Shown here one piece after another: positions 43,983 through 55,066 of a stretch of 64,000 bases of DNA. This stretch comes from Steinernema hermaphroditum (Eukaryota; Nematoda; Chromadorea; Rhabditida; Steinernematidae). Made by a program: the position numbers and the translations under genes. The DNA is taken from positions 14,594,769 to 14,658,768 of the forward strand of contig CM059624.1 in NCBI GenBank assembly GCA_030435675.1, written 5' to 3'. A model generated the notes under the pieces. It made no database searches and was not told the DNA's origin. It saw nothing but the letters and a program-made list of their open reading frames with translations. Position 1 is the first letter of the stretch. Each line of letters starts with the position of its first letter.

Positions 43983-46443
43983 ATGAATCTACTGTTCTCT
44001 CTTCTACTCCTCTCGGGAGCCAATTGTTTTGCCATTCCGCAAGGGTCACGCTTCCCTCCTTGGCATCCACTGGACCGAACAAAGGAATTAGACCGTTCCA
44101 GTCGACTAGACCCGTGTCATGACTTCTCTGAGGTCATCTGCACTACAAGAGAGCCTGTTGTACCTGTACTGGATGAAGAGTTGTTGCGGGCGCTTCGTGT
44201 TTTATCGAAGTATAAACCAGACGACGTGACAAAGGAACTTGCTGATTCTGTGAAGGTGAGTGAAGAGCCACGTTCACTATCAGGTTCCCGCTTATGTAGG
44301 GTTTTCGTCTGAGTGATAAGTGCGAACCAGTACCGAACATTCCGAATGGAAAAGAGCGAGCGGCGTTTTTGGGGATGCTGGTGGCCCACGGATTGAGTGA
44401 ATCCATTTCAGTGAAGATTAATGCTACTTTAAAGACAGCAGAACTTCGGCTTAAGAGCCTATACTGTAAGTGTTTGGTCCTATTGGAAGAACTAACATTA
44501 GAAGAGAGGAGAAAACTCATTATTTTGACCTGCTGTGGTCAGGTTTTAAGCAGCCTCAACGCATTCTGGGTTCAGTAATGACTATTTGAGAGGAGAGATG
44601 CTAGGAGAGCGCAGACGATCGGAGATAAAGAGCATGCGACCAATGTGCATGGGCTCGGATCGATATGTTGCGGCTGACGTCAAACCCACATGAGCCAAGC
44701 TGGAGCTGGCTCAGTTTGCTTCACTTATACATATGTCTTGCCCATGCCCAAACAAACAGTTTAGCTTCCCCCTCATCGGGTCCTCCACGAAACTACGGAT
44801 TTGAAACGACTACCGTACTCGCGAAGAATCTCCCTGAGCACCTAATGGATTTCCTGCTCGCCTATTTCGAGACCGTCGACTTTGAGAAACGTTTCGATGT
44901 AGAAGAGTTCGACGTGACTTTCGAAAAGGACGTGGAGAAGTCCCCAGACTTTACGGAGTCATCACGGGTATTCAAGTCGTCGTTCGGGATTGAGCACATT
45001 CGTCCCAAGAGAGCAGCACGTGAAGCGGATCCTCCAGTATTCAAATGCTTTCCGAATTCGTTATTCTAATCGACTTCTTCAGCTCTTAGTTTTGGCAGAC
45101 TCCGATGTAATGTCATCGTACAGTAACTTGCTAATATCTTCTGGCCTCCTCAAGATCGATCCTAAGCTTGTACACGACCCCGACTTTGTCAAGGATCTCA
45201 AAATAATGACACAGAACATTCTCGACGAAATTGGGTTTCATTTCGATGTAACCGTCACCAATACCACAGACCTTTTGACTCTGATGCTTAGGAAATGGAT
45301 TGGATCAGCCCCGAATCAAAGGAGAAGCTGAAGAACGTCCACACCATCGACGACTACCTCTTCGGACCATCGGAAAAGTTCCTCAATCAGACGATGGTGG
45401 ACAAAGCTCTGAAGTTCTATCAAGACTACTTCAGAAAAATGAGACCTTTTGCCGATGAAAACATGGAGAAGTACGTTACAATTCTAGTAATCTGCAGCCT
45501 AACAGTCATTGTTTAGGCTGGACTTCCCGCCGAACTGCAAGCCTGTGTACTATGAAACGGTCTTCAAAGTTGCCGATACGGCTTTTCAACTTTACAACGA
45601 CTATGATTTCGGACATTATGGCGAACGTACCGTTATAAGTTACCAATTTTACGAAAACAACGCTGGTAACTCTGCGGAAAACAAGAAAATGGTAAGGGAA
45701 TCACAATCGCATCTTGTTACCTTTACAGTCCATGTCCTATATTTTTCCAGATCTTCGGGCTACCGCATATAAGTGGCTATCGCCAAAAACTACCACTTCC
45801 ATTTGTCTATGGAGCCATCGGCGGGACCATCGGCCACGAAACGTTCCATTCGTACGGTGTTCGGAAAATCTTAATTGATGGCGTCGATGACGTTTTCAAC
45901 AGCTACACTTACCGCTCGGCCGTGTCCTGCCTCGAAGATTACTATTCCAGCTTCATTGGTCCGAACTGGACGAGACCCGATGGTGCCATGAAGGCGAATG
46001 AGGGATTTGCTGATTTGCAATCGGCGAGAATGATTGCTCGACTTATCAAGCGTGGAATCTACAAGGAAGCACATAAGGACAGCTCCCGATGGTTCTCGGA
46101 CACGAAGGATTTCGACCATTTTGATGAAATCATCGGCCGGGATGATGATGATAGAGACTTGAAATTGGCCTTTAGTGCGATGGCCGATGTCTACTGCCGG
46201 GAATATTTTCAAGAACAAAACAATACTAAATTGGAAACTAAGAATATGATGGAAGATGTCCACCCGCGTTACGCCATTCGATTGAACGCGATCCATCGAC
46301 AGCTTCCCGAATTCACCGAAACATTCAAGTGCTCTCATGACAGCCGGATGTATAGAGTCGAAGAACTTTGTGATGCTTTCCCTTTTTACGAGAAGGTCAA
46401 AAATGGTGCTGCGTGGAGGGACTATGAGAATGAAATGAAATGA
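43983..46443 (+). CDS. Secreted M13 metallopeptidase 2
   Basis: Exons 43983-44255, 44300-44465, 44765-45036, 45083-45247, 45292-45470, 45517-45691, 45751-46443 give 640 aa, all phases as in M13-1. Signal peptide MNLLFSLLLLSGANCFA. Active site GTIGHETFHSYG, zinc ligand in NEGFADLQ, and HPRYAIRLN. Exon 4 onwards is nearly identical to M13-1 and M13-3. A TATA box (TATAAAAGG, 43945) lies 38 bp before the ATG. Intron 2 holds one arm of the hairpin element (about 44590-44650, GAGAGCGCAGACGATC). Confidence 0.9.
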
Positions 46444-46593
46444 ATGAAAAGACCGAAATAAAATGATGTTTTGCATTTTTAGCATTATGGGCAGAGCAGA
46501 CAGTGGGGTCCGGTACCGTAGTTCCACTCATCCTGTTCCATCTGGTGGTTAGCCCTCAGAGTGGGTTTATTTCGAGCAATTTCTTCGATCTTT

Positions 46594-47250
46594 CGATCCC
46601 GATCCCGATCCCGATCCCGCGGCTCGGTGAAATGTCGATCTCAACCCCGAGTCTCGAAAATTTTCGGGAAATATCGAAAAATTTGGGTCCCACTTGGAAA
46701 AGATTGCAAGCTTCCCACCTGCTGCTGTATCATTTATGTCGCCACCGAGCTGCGAACAACGCTAGATCGTCATTCAAAACAGCGCGGAGCAGCATAAATA
46801 GCATCGAGTAGCGAGGCCAGGCAAATCGCTCTCTAACCTCACACTGGGTTTTGTCTGACTGATTTTCGGCTATTCCGTGCCTCGAGCGCCTTGAATCCTT
46901 TGTCTATCTAATCATCAGCAATTTTCTTACATCAAATGCCGTCGCGTTCAAAGGAGTGACGCTTTCCAGAGCTCACGCTTTTGATCAGACTCTGGTTAAA
47001 AATTCTCGTCTAACGTCTAGAAACAGGACTTCCGTTGTCGCAACAGTACGGCCAATATTAGAGAAGATCATTGAAACATGAAACATTACGACCGATCTCA
47101 CCTTAGAATGATCTAGGGCTCCCGTTCAAAAATGACTAGGAAGATGCTATTTTATTGGATTACCCTTGTTTTCATTTTTAAAAGTCGGAAAAAAATTGGC
47201 TATTTTCGATCCCGACCCCGATCTCTATCTCGAGACTCGATGAAATTTCA
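46594..47250. repeat. R2 repeat copy flanked by GATCCC-type direct repeats
   Basis: TTTCGATCCCGATCCCGATC (46590) and TTTCGATCCCGACCCCGATC (47205) flank, in direct orientation, a block at 46740-47130 similar to 33950-34335. The block ends with an inverted CCGATCTCACCTTAG. Confidence 0.6.
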
Positions 47251-47663
47251 AGCGAGTAACATCTCTGGACACAGTCCCACTAAAATTTCTTTACTCGTAC
47301 GTTTTTGATAAGAATAAACTACAAAAATTAATTACAATTTTTGCATTTCTGCAACGCTTTCAGAGGCTCCGAACTTCCTCTTCATCGGTGGACACTCTGA
47401 TCGTAAACCTTCACAGAATTTTAGCAAATCGATTGGAACATTTTCTATAATGCCGGTCTTCGTGTGATGTGATTCACGACCGTCAGACAGCCACGTCAAG
47501 AAGACTGACATTTCGGGGACAATTCCATTGTTTTTAAATGCTCATCAGGCCTCAAAATGCCAAACGCCAGCCCCCGTCTACGTCTTTTCTCTCAAAATTT
47601 CTGCTGCGCCCTTTAACAAAGTGATTATAAAAAGATCCCTCCAGCACACAGAAGCGAGCCGAC
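47251..47663 (+). promoter_or_regulatory. M13-3 upstream region with TATA box
   Basis: 47380-47640 repeats the M13-1 upstream block (GTGATTCACGACCGTCAGACAGCCACGTC). TATAAAAAG at 47626 is 38 bp before the ATG. Confidence 0.65.
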
Positions 47664-50126
47664 ATGAATCTGCTGTTCCCTCTTCTACTCCTCTCGGGAG
47701 CCAATTGTTTTGCCATTCCGCAAGGTCTACGCTTCCCTCCTTGGCTTTCACTGGACCGAACAAAGGAATTAGGCCGTTCCAGTCGACCAGATCCGTGCAA
47801 TGACATTTCTGAGGCTATCTGCAGCACAGCAAAGTCTGTTGTAGCTGGACTGACATCAGAAATATTTTCGATTTTGTCGAAGTATGAACCAGACGAGGTG
47901 ACGTGGGAACTTGTTCAATCTGTGGTGGTGAGTGAAGGGCCTCGTTTACTAGCAGCTTCACGTTTATGCAGGATTTTGAACAGATTGATACGTGCGACGG
48001 AGAACCGAACATTCCGAATGGAAAAGAGAGAGCGGCGTTTTTGGGGATGGTGGCCGCCCACGGATTGAGTGAATCCATTTCAGTGAAGATCAATGCTACT
48101 TTAAAGAGAGCAGAACTTCGGCTTAAAAGCATAAACAGTAAGTGTTTGATACTATCAGAAAAAAAGAGAGAGGAACGCTCCTTTTGGCATTCGCTGGTCA
48201 GATAGTCAGAAGTACGTACACTGGGGTCAATGAAAATGTTCCAGAACAGCGATACGAAGAAAGCGCAGACGTGCAACAACAAACCGCACGTGGAAAAAGC
48301 GCGTGTTTGATTTCTATGATCGTCTGAGCTCTCTTCGTGCCGCTCTTCACGATATATGTATTGTGGCAGATTTACATCGGAGTGAAATGCCCAAGACGGG
48401 GTGGCTTGTGTGGCTCAACTTGCTTCATTTATCCCCCCATACCCAAGTAAACATTTCAGCTTCCCCCCCCATCGGGTCCTACGCGAAGCTACGGATTTGA
48501 AGCGGCTACCGTACCCGCAAAGGATCTGCCCGAGCACCTGAAAGACTTTCTGGTCGGCTATTTCGAGACCGTCGACTTCGAAAAACGCTTCAATCTCGAA
48601 GAGTTCAACGTGACGTTTGAAAAGGACGTGGCAAAATCCCCAGAATTCACAGAGTCGTCACGGGTATTCAAATCGTCGTTCGGGATTCAACACGTTCGCC
48701 CTAGGAGATCAGTACAGGGATCGACTCCTTTAGTATGAAAATGTTTTTCGAATTCGTCATTCTTACCAATTTCTTCAGTTCTCTATCTTGGCGAACTCTG
48801 ATCTACTGGGATCGTACACTAATCTGTTGATATCTTCTGAGCTTCTCAAGATCGATCCTAAGCTTGTACACGACCGCGACTTTGTCAAGGATCTCAAAAT
48901 AATGACACAGAACATTCTCGACGAAATTGGGTTTCATTTCGATGTAACTGTCACCAATACTGTAGCCGTTTTGATTCTAACGTTTAGGAAATGGACTGGA
49001 TCAACGCCGAATCGAAGGAGAAGCTGAAGAACGTCCACACCATCGACGACTACCTCTTCGGACCATCGGAAAAGTTTCTCAATCAGACGATGGTGGACAA
49101 AGCTCTGAAGTTCTATCAAGACTACTTCAGAAAAATGAGACCTTTTGCCGATGACAACATGAAGAAGTAGGTTAAAGTTCTAGTAATCTGCGACCTAATA
49201 CTCATTTTTTAGGCTGGCCGTCCGGCCGCACTGCAAGCCTGCGTACTACGAAACGGTCTTCAGAGTTGCCGATGAAGCTTTTCAGCTTTACAACGACTAC
49301 GATTTCGGACATTACGGTCATAACGTTTTAAGTTACAACTTCTACCAAAACAACGCTGCTAACAATGGGGGTAACAAGAAAATGGTAAGCCAATCACAAT
49401 CTTGTCTTGTTACCTTTATCTGGATATTTCCAGATCTTCGGGCTTCAATATATTGATGGCTTTCGCCAGAAACTACCACTTCCTTTCGTCTATGGAGCCA
49501 TCGGCGAAACCATCGGCCACGAAACGTTCCATTCCTACGGCATTCAGAAGATCTTAATTGATGGCGTCAATGACGTTTTCAACAGCTACACCTACCGCTC
49601 GGCCGTGTCCTGTCTCGAAGATTACTATTCCAGCTTCATTGGTCCGAACTGGACGAGACCCGATGGTGCCATGAAGGCGAATGAGGGATTTGCTGATTTG
49701 CAATCGGCGAGAATGATTGCTCGACTTATCAAGCGTGGAATCTACAAGGAAGCACATAAGGACAGCTCCCGATGGTTCTCGGTCACGAAGGATTTCGACC
49801 ATTTTGATGAAATCATCGGCCGCGATGATGATGACAGAGACCTGAAATTGGCCTTTAGTGCATTGACGGATCTCTACTGCGCGGAATATTTTCAAGAACA
49901 AAATGATACTAAATTGGAAACTAAGCACATGATGGAAGATGTCCACGCGCGTAATTCCATTCGAACGAACGCGATACATCGACAGCTTCCTGAATTCACC
50001 GAAACATTCAAGTGTTCTCATGACAGTCGGATGTATAGAGTCGAAGAACTTTGTGATGCTTTCCCTTTTTACGAGAAGGTCAAAAGCGGTGCTACGTGGT
50101 GGGACTATGAGGATGAAATGAAATGA
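47664..50126 (+). pseudogene. Secreted M13 metallopeptidase 3 with one-base frameshift in exon 3
   Basis: Exons 47664-47927, 47972-48137, 48460-48732, 48779-48943, 48988-49166, 49213-49384, 49434-50126 follow M13-1 and M13-2. Exon 3 is 273 bp where the paralogues fit 2+3n: a run of eight C at its start (CTTCCCCCCCCATCGGG) has one more base than M13-2, giving TGA about 14 codons later. Everything else is intact, including GHETFHSYG, NEGFADLQ and the C-terminal LCDAF. The extra C may be an assembly error in a homopolymer, in which case the gene is functional. Intron 2 contains the hairpin element (48247-48352). Confidence 0.7.
48247..48352. repeat. Hairpin element in M13-3 intron 2
   Basis: GAAGAAAGCGCAGACG on the left and CGTCTGAGCTCTCTTCGTG on the right form an imperfect palindrome, homologous in position to that of M13-1. 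Confidence 0.6.
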
Positions 50127-50630
50127 ATGAAAAGACCGAAATAAAATGATGTTTTGAATTTTGAGCATTATGGGTAGAGCAGACAATGGGGTCCGGTCCC
50201 GCAGTTCAACTCATCCTATTCCATGCGGTGGTTAGCCATCAGAATGGGTTTATTGGGGGGGGGGGGCACCATACAGCAGGCACGGGTCGGCAAGGTTCAC
50301 GCATAGGCACCGTACAAAAGGGAATATTCGGTGGAGAGCAAAAGGGGGCCGACCTCTCTGTGAGAAGCGTGGGAACATGACTACTTAGGTGAAGCCGAAG
50401 GGAAGATATCAAGGGTGCACAAACGCGCGGCGGCAACGGACCAAGCTGTCGGCCTTTTACTGGCGCCGCAGTTTATTTCTTGAACAGTCCGCCGAGAGGG
50501 TGCGTGGGTTCTACCTCACGACATTCGTGTGGCCTTTAGTAAAAACTGGTCATGTGCCCCTGTGTAAACGCAGCATCAGTACAGTGCACAGCAAATGTTC
50601 AACAGAATGTCTTTTTTATTCGTAGGATTC
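50127..50630. other. Gap with poly-G run
   Basis: A run of about 11-12 G lies at 50254-50266. No gene seen. Confidence 0.45.
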
Positions 50631-51572
50631 TCACAAAAAGAACTCGTTCATCCTGGCGTCCACTATTGCTTCAAATCCCATCTTTTCTTTCTTATATCTG
50701 TCGCTTTCTGTTTTGCGTAACGTAGAGATGAAGACATTATGTTGACTTCTCAGATGAGCAAACATTGTTGAAAATCCAGACGAATGGGAGCATCCTTCGA
50801 AGGCACAAGGAAGTTTGAGGTTGATATGTTTAGCCACGTGATCTCTTCTAGATGTCAGAAATATTGCCCGCTGCCCGCATTTTAGGCAACGGGGGCTCTT
50901 CGCCACGGAGTCGAGACTGCTCGGGTGAAAGTACTTCAACTCATACTTAGCTGTCGCTTGGGCATATTCTGCGATTCGTGCCTTCAGCTTGTTCTCTTGC
51001 TTAGCCGAAAGGGCCTTCCTTGTTGTGTTGTGTACATTCTGAAGATGGCGGCAAACAACATTTTCCTGTATTTGCGAAGTACAACCCTCCATTACACAAG
51101 ATATCCTCAGCTTTTCATGAGAAGCCACTTGTCGTCGACGGAAATACCAGCGCCCTTTGATCGTGGTTTTGCACACCGCACACTCAATTATTGGAATGAG
51201 TATATTGTGGGGCCTAGAAAGTCTTACTTTCCATGTGGACAGCTTCTCAGATGTGCATAGGTCTTGGTTAGGCGGTGTGGAACGTTCTGATTTAGGTTCG
51301 CCGCCTTTATCGGCCAGTGCAACGGCGGTGTGGTCTTCGTCGAATTCCTCACCAGAATTGAAGTCTTCAGAGTCGTAATCGCTGGCTATAGTCGACGAAT
51401 CCTCGGAGCCAGAGTCCCATTGGTCCTCCTGATCGCTCAATATTTCTGGCGCACTTCCCGTCCTGTTCATCTCATCGTCATCAGAAGAACGGTGTTCGAC
51501 GTCTACTTTGGCATTCATTCTACATCGATACTCTTCCATTTTTCGTCTCAAACCCTGCTGTGAATCACGCAT
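50631..51572 (-). CDS. Paired zinc-finger protein, paralogue of 38411-39974
   Basis: 313 aa in one exon. Residues 1-100 are acidic and Ser-rich (SDDDEMNRTGSAPEILSDQE; DYDSEDFNSGEEFDED). Zinc-finger pair 1: CAVCKTTI...ASHEK with CVMEGCTS...HLQNVH. Pair 2: CLKCGQRA...VAKH with CAFEGCSH...HLRSQH. The spacing alternates C-x2-C and C-x4-C, as in the paralogue. ATG 51572 follows TTTCCAGC, so an upstream exon or trans-splicing is possible. The N-terminal coiled coil of the paralogue is absent or on an unseen exon. Confidence 0.75.
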   Translation of the reverse strand: MRDSQQGLRRKMEEYRCRMNAKVDVEHRSSDDDEMNRTGSAPEILSDQEDQWDSGSEDSSTIASDYDSEDFNSGEEFDEDHTAVALADKGGEPKSERSTPPNQDLCTSEKLSTWKVRLSRPHNILIPIIECAVCKTTIKGRWYFRRRQVASHEKLRISCVMEGCTSQIQENVVCRHLQNVHNTTRKALSAKQENKLKARIAEYAQATAKYELKYFHPSSLDSVAKSPRCLKCGQRAIFLTSRRDHVAKHINLKLPCAFEGCSHSSGFSTMFAHLRSQHNVFISTLRKTESDRYKKEKMGFEAIVDARMNEFFL

Positions 51573-52520
51573 GCTGGAAATGAGGTTTCCGATTTCGTTT
51601 TATGAAGTCATCAGCTGATAACTGTTCTTTTCGTTTTCCGGGCGAAGTCATAGTTAGCGAGATAGTCATCCACCACATGAGAGATCTGCGTAAATGGACG
51701 CATGTGAGAGCGAAGCGATGCATGGTTTCTAAGACACCACAGACTAGTGCACTGAACAGTAAACTCTTCATGTCTTTCCCTCACAGCGTCCGACACTGAA
51801 TAAGTAAAATCTTCCCTGACTCAACCGCCTATTTGGCTAAAGTTTGGCACACTAGGGCTACTGCCTGAGTGTATTAGGGCTGAAAATATTAGCGTCCTAA
51901 GAGCACTATAGGCTTACTAAAAAGCCATATTATCTGTTTCTCACCGGCGATTCCCAAATGAACTAAAACATAGTTATCAGCATCATGATCTACACACCAG
52001 TTCCTCTAGGAAGCATGCATGAACGCAGCCACAACAATAGTTTGAGTTTAAGTATATACTGGTTGACTTGGGGATCGTCGGTGCGAAACGGATGTCATGT
52101 CGGTCAGAAGGATCATATACTCAGGCAGTAGTAGTGGACAAAGTTCCAGTCAAATCGGAGGAGGGAACCTTCCATTGTGACTGCAAACAAATGTCATAAA
52201 ATCGTCTCTTTTACTGTGTTGAAAGTTTAATCAACGAGGTGCATTGCCACTGATTGATCAGTGTGATTTGAAAAAGCCTTCTGAAGCCTCTACTTACTCA
52301 ACCTTGAATCTCTCCCATTTGATCTATCAAACCTTTTCTGTGATTTTGGTTTTTTGAAAATGTGACTCATTGCCTCAAACCTCCATTTTCAATATGTCTG
52401 CCATTTTCGGCTAGTTCTATTGTTTCCACATACCTGACATGCCTCACAATGCTGAATGAAAGAAGCCCCAGCCGATGACGCCTTCTGCCCCCTCAAATCC
52501 ATTGTTTCCTCAAATGCAAA
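51573..52520. other. Gap of about 0.95 kb
   Basis: Nothing recognised except the M13-4 TATA box at 52524, 38 bp before its ATG. Confidence 0.4.
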
Positions 52521-52561
52521 GATTATAAAATGGCCCCGCAGGGGATGGAACGTTACTCGAC

Positions 52562-55066
52562 ATGAATCTGCTGGTTCCACTTCTTCTACTCTCGGGAACA
52601 AGCGCCTTTGGTGTACCCAGAAGACCTCGAGGCCCTTGGCTCCCACCCTCGCCTCGCAGTCCGAACTTTCCTTGGTATCCACGACGCCCTGGAGATAGCG
52701 GTTGGAATCCACCAGGCTCTGGAAATGGCGGCTGGAATCCGAGAGGTCTTCAAGAAGGCGGATGGTATCCACCAGGCACCCAAGGAGGCGGTTGGTATCC
52801 TCCAGGCACTCAAGAAGGCGGCTGGAATCCTCCAGGCCCTCAAGAAGGCGGTTGGTATCCTCCAGGCACCCAAGAAGGCGGTTGGTATCCTCCAGGCACC
52901 CAAGGAGGCGGTTGGTATCCTCCAGGCACTGAAGAAGGCGGTTGGTATCCACCAGGCCCTCAAGATGGCGGTTGGTATCCACCAGGCCCTCAAGATGGCG
53001 GCTGGAATCCACGACGTCCTGAAGAAAGCAGCTGGTTGCCGTCCTATTTCCGTCGTCGACAGCCATGCAACGATTTCACCGAGGCCATCTGCGCTGCAAA
53101 AGAATTACGGCCACTGAAGCTTAAGCAAGAATACGAGGATACACTCTTATCAGCGTTCTCGAATTACGAAATCGACGATGTAACACAGGAGCTTTTTGAC
53201 GCAGTGAAGGTAGCCAGGAGTCTCGACCACCTAGTTATAGGACTTCTTTAGGGCTTTAGTGTGCGTGAACCTTGCCAACCCATGCCAAAGAAGCCGAATG
53301 GGAAAAGAGACCGAGCTGAGTTCGTGGGACAGCTGTCGGCCTACGGAATGATGCCCATCTCAGTGAAAATCGACCCGTCGTCGAAGACAGTTGAACTGCG
53401 GCTTCAGAACAATACGGGTTAGTGGATCATCCAACCGTTTGATCACTTTGTTTAGCCACTCCACCAACGCCTCATCATCCTCAACGAATCTACGGATTTG
53501 AAACGACTACCGTACCCGTGAAGGATCTCCCCGAGCACCTGAAGTACTTCCTCTTCGCCTATTTTGAGACTGTCGATGTTGAGAACCGTTTCCATGCAGA
53601 AGAGTTCGACGTGGCGTTTGAGAAGGACGTAGAAGAGTTCTCAGAGTTTACGGAGTCATCGCTAGTATTCAAGTCACTGGTCGAGATTGAACACCTGAGA
53701 AACTTCAACTTCCACGGTTTGAGCGCAGTAAAGAACTATCTTCTAGGTTTACAAGTCTTAACTGATCTGTTTTAGGTCTCTGCCCTTCGGAATTCCCGTT
53801 TCCTGGCAATTGGGCTTCATTTCGATGTGACCGTCACCAATACCACAGACCTTTTGACTCTGTTGTTCAGGAAATGGACTGGATCAGCGCCGAATCGAAG
53901 GAGAAGCTGAAGAACGTCCACACCATCGACGACTACCTCTTCGGACCATCGGAAAAGTTTCTCAATCAGACGATGGTGGACAAAGCTCTAAAGTTCTATC
54001 AAGACTACTTCAGAAAAATGAGACCTTTTGCTGATGAAAACATGAAGAAGTAGGTTAAAGTTCTAGTAATCTGCGACCTAATACTCATTTTTTAGGCTGG
54101 CCGTCCGGCCGCACTGCAAGCCTGCGTACTACGAAACTCTTCTAAAGCAGCACACTGAAAAATTTATAACTTTCAGCTTCGGCTATCTCTCAGTGAATGA
54201 ATGCAAACCTATATACTACGACAGAGTCTTCAGAGTGGCCGATGCAGCATTCCGACTATATTACAACTACGATTTCGGTCATTACAGCGACAAAGCTTCA
54301 TATAGTTTCAACTTTTTCGCAAATAGGGCATTTAATAATTTGCACGGAAATAAGTTGGTAAACTCAATACTTATCTTACTTAAAAGAGATCGTTATTTTA
54401 GGTATTTGGCTATCCTTTTATCTTCGGTTATCAGCGCCGTGATCTCTCTCTCGGATACTTGTACGGCAGCATAGGCCGTGTGATCGCTCACGAGATCTTC
54501 CACTCTTATGGAGTTAACGAAATTATGACCGACGGTGTCAAGGATATCTTCGATAATCGCATTTATCAGTCAGGAATTTCTTGCGTTAGAAACTACTATA
54601 GTAGCTTTGCTCATCCTCAGTTTGGAGCGCCCAACGGCACCTTGAAGGCTAACGAAGGGTTCGCTGATTTACACGCGGCAATGGCCATTTATGGTCTGGT
54701 CACACGTGGGAACCTGATGTAAACCTATATTTCACCGATGCTTGAGAAACTCCCTGTTTCAGGGACTACAATAGCACCCATCAGAGCCCCATCAGGAATA
54801 TTTACGATGTCATGAGAGATGTGTTTATTGGAACAGGCAGTTTTTACTGTGATGAATACTTGTACGAGCGGGCAAACCCTGACGTGCAAAAGGGAAATCT
54901 GCTTAATTTTCCTCATCCTCGTCATGCAATTCGAATGAACGCTATCTTCAAGCAACTCCCCATGTTCACTAAAATGTTCCAGTGCAAGCCTGGAGACGCG
55001 AACTATCGGGCAGACAATCTCTGCAACGCTTTCCCTACCATAGGAAAACCTAAACTCTTGTCGTGA
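52562..55066 (+). pseudogene. M13 metallopeptidase 4, a chimera of two subfamilies, exon 4 lost
   Basis: Exon 1 (52562-53209) encodes a signal peptide (MNLLVPLLLLSGTSAFG), a Gly/Trp/Pro repeat and the PCNDFTEAIC motif. Exons 2 (53252-53417) and 3 (53456 to about 53746) are recognisable. Exon 4 is reduced to its last codons (GLHFD, to 53826), which puts exon 5 out of frame. Exon 5 (53871-54049), the next intron and the start of exon 6 are nearly identical to M13-3. From 54137 the sequence switches to the M13-5 type (LSVNECKPIYYDRVFR), continuing with exons 54402-54718 and 54763-55066, active site AHEIFHSYG and NEGFADLH. The result is probably nonfunctional, though the 3' half is well preserved. 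Confidence 0.75.
52680..53025 (+). repeat. Coding 30-bp minisatellite in M13-4 exon 1
   Basis: About eleven in-frame copies of a 10-residue unit close to EGGWYPPGTQ (variants GWNPPGPQ, DGGWYPPGPQ). All units keep the frame. The other M13 genes lack this segment. Confidence 0.9.

Noticed and set aside
52389..53066. Repeat-rich frames in other phases of the M13-4 repeat (minus strand and plus frame 3)
   Set aside because: The 30-bp period keeps all frames open. Only the plus frame with signal peptide and M13 Cys motif agrees with the paralogues.
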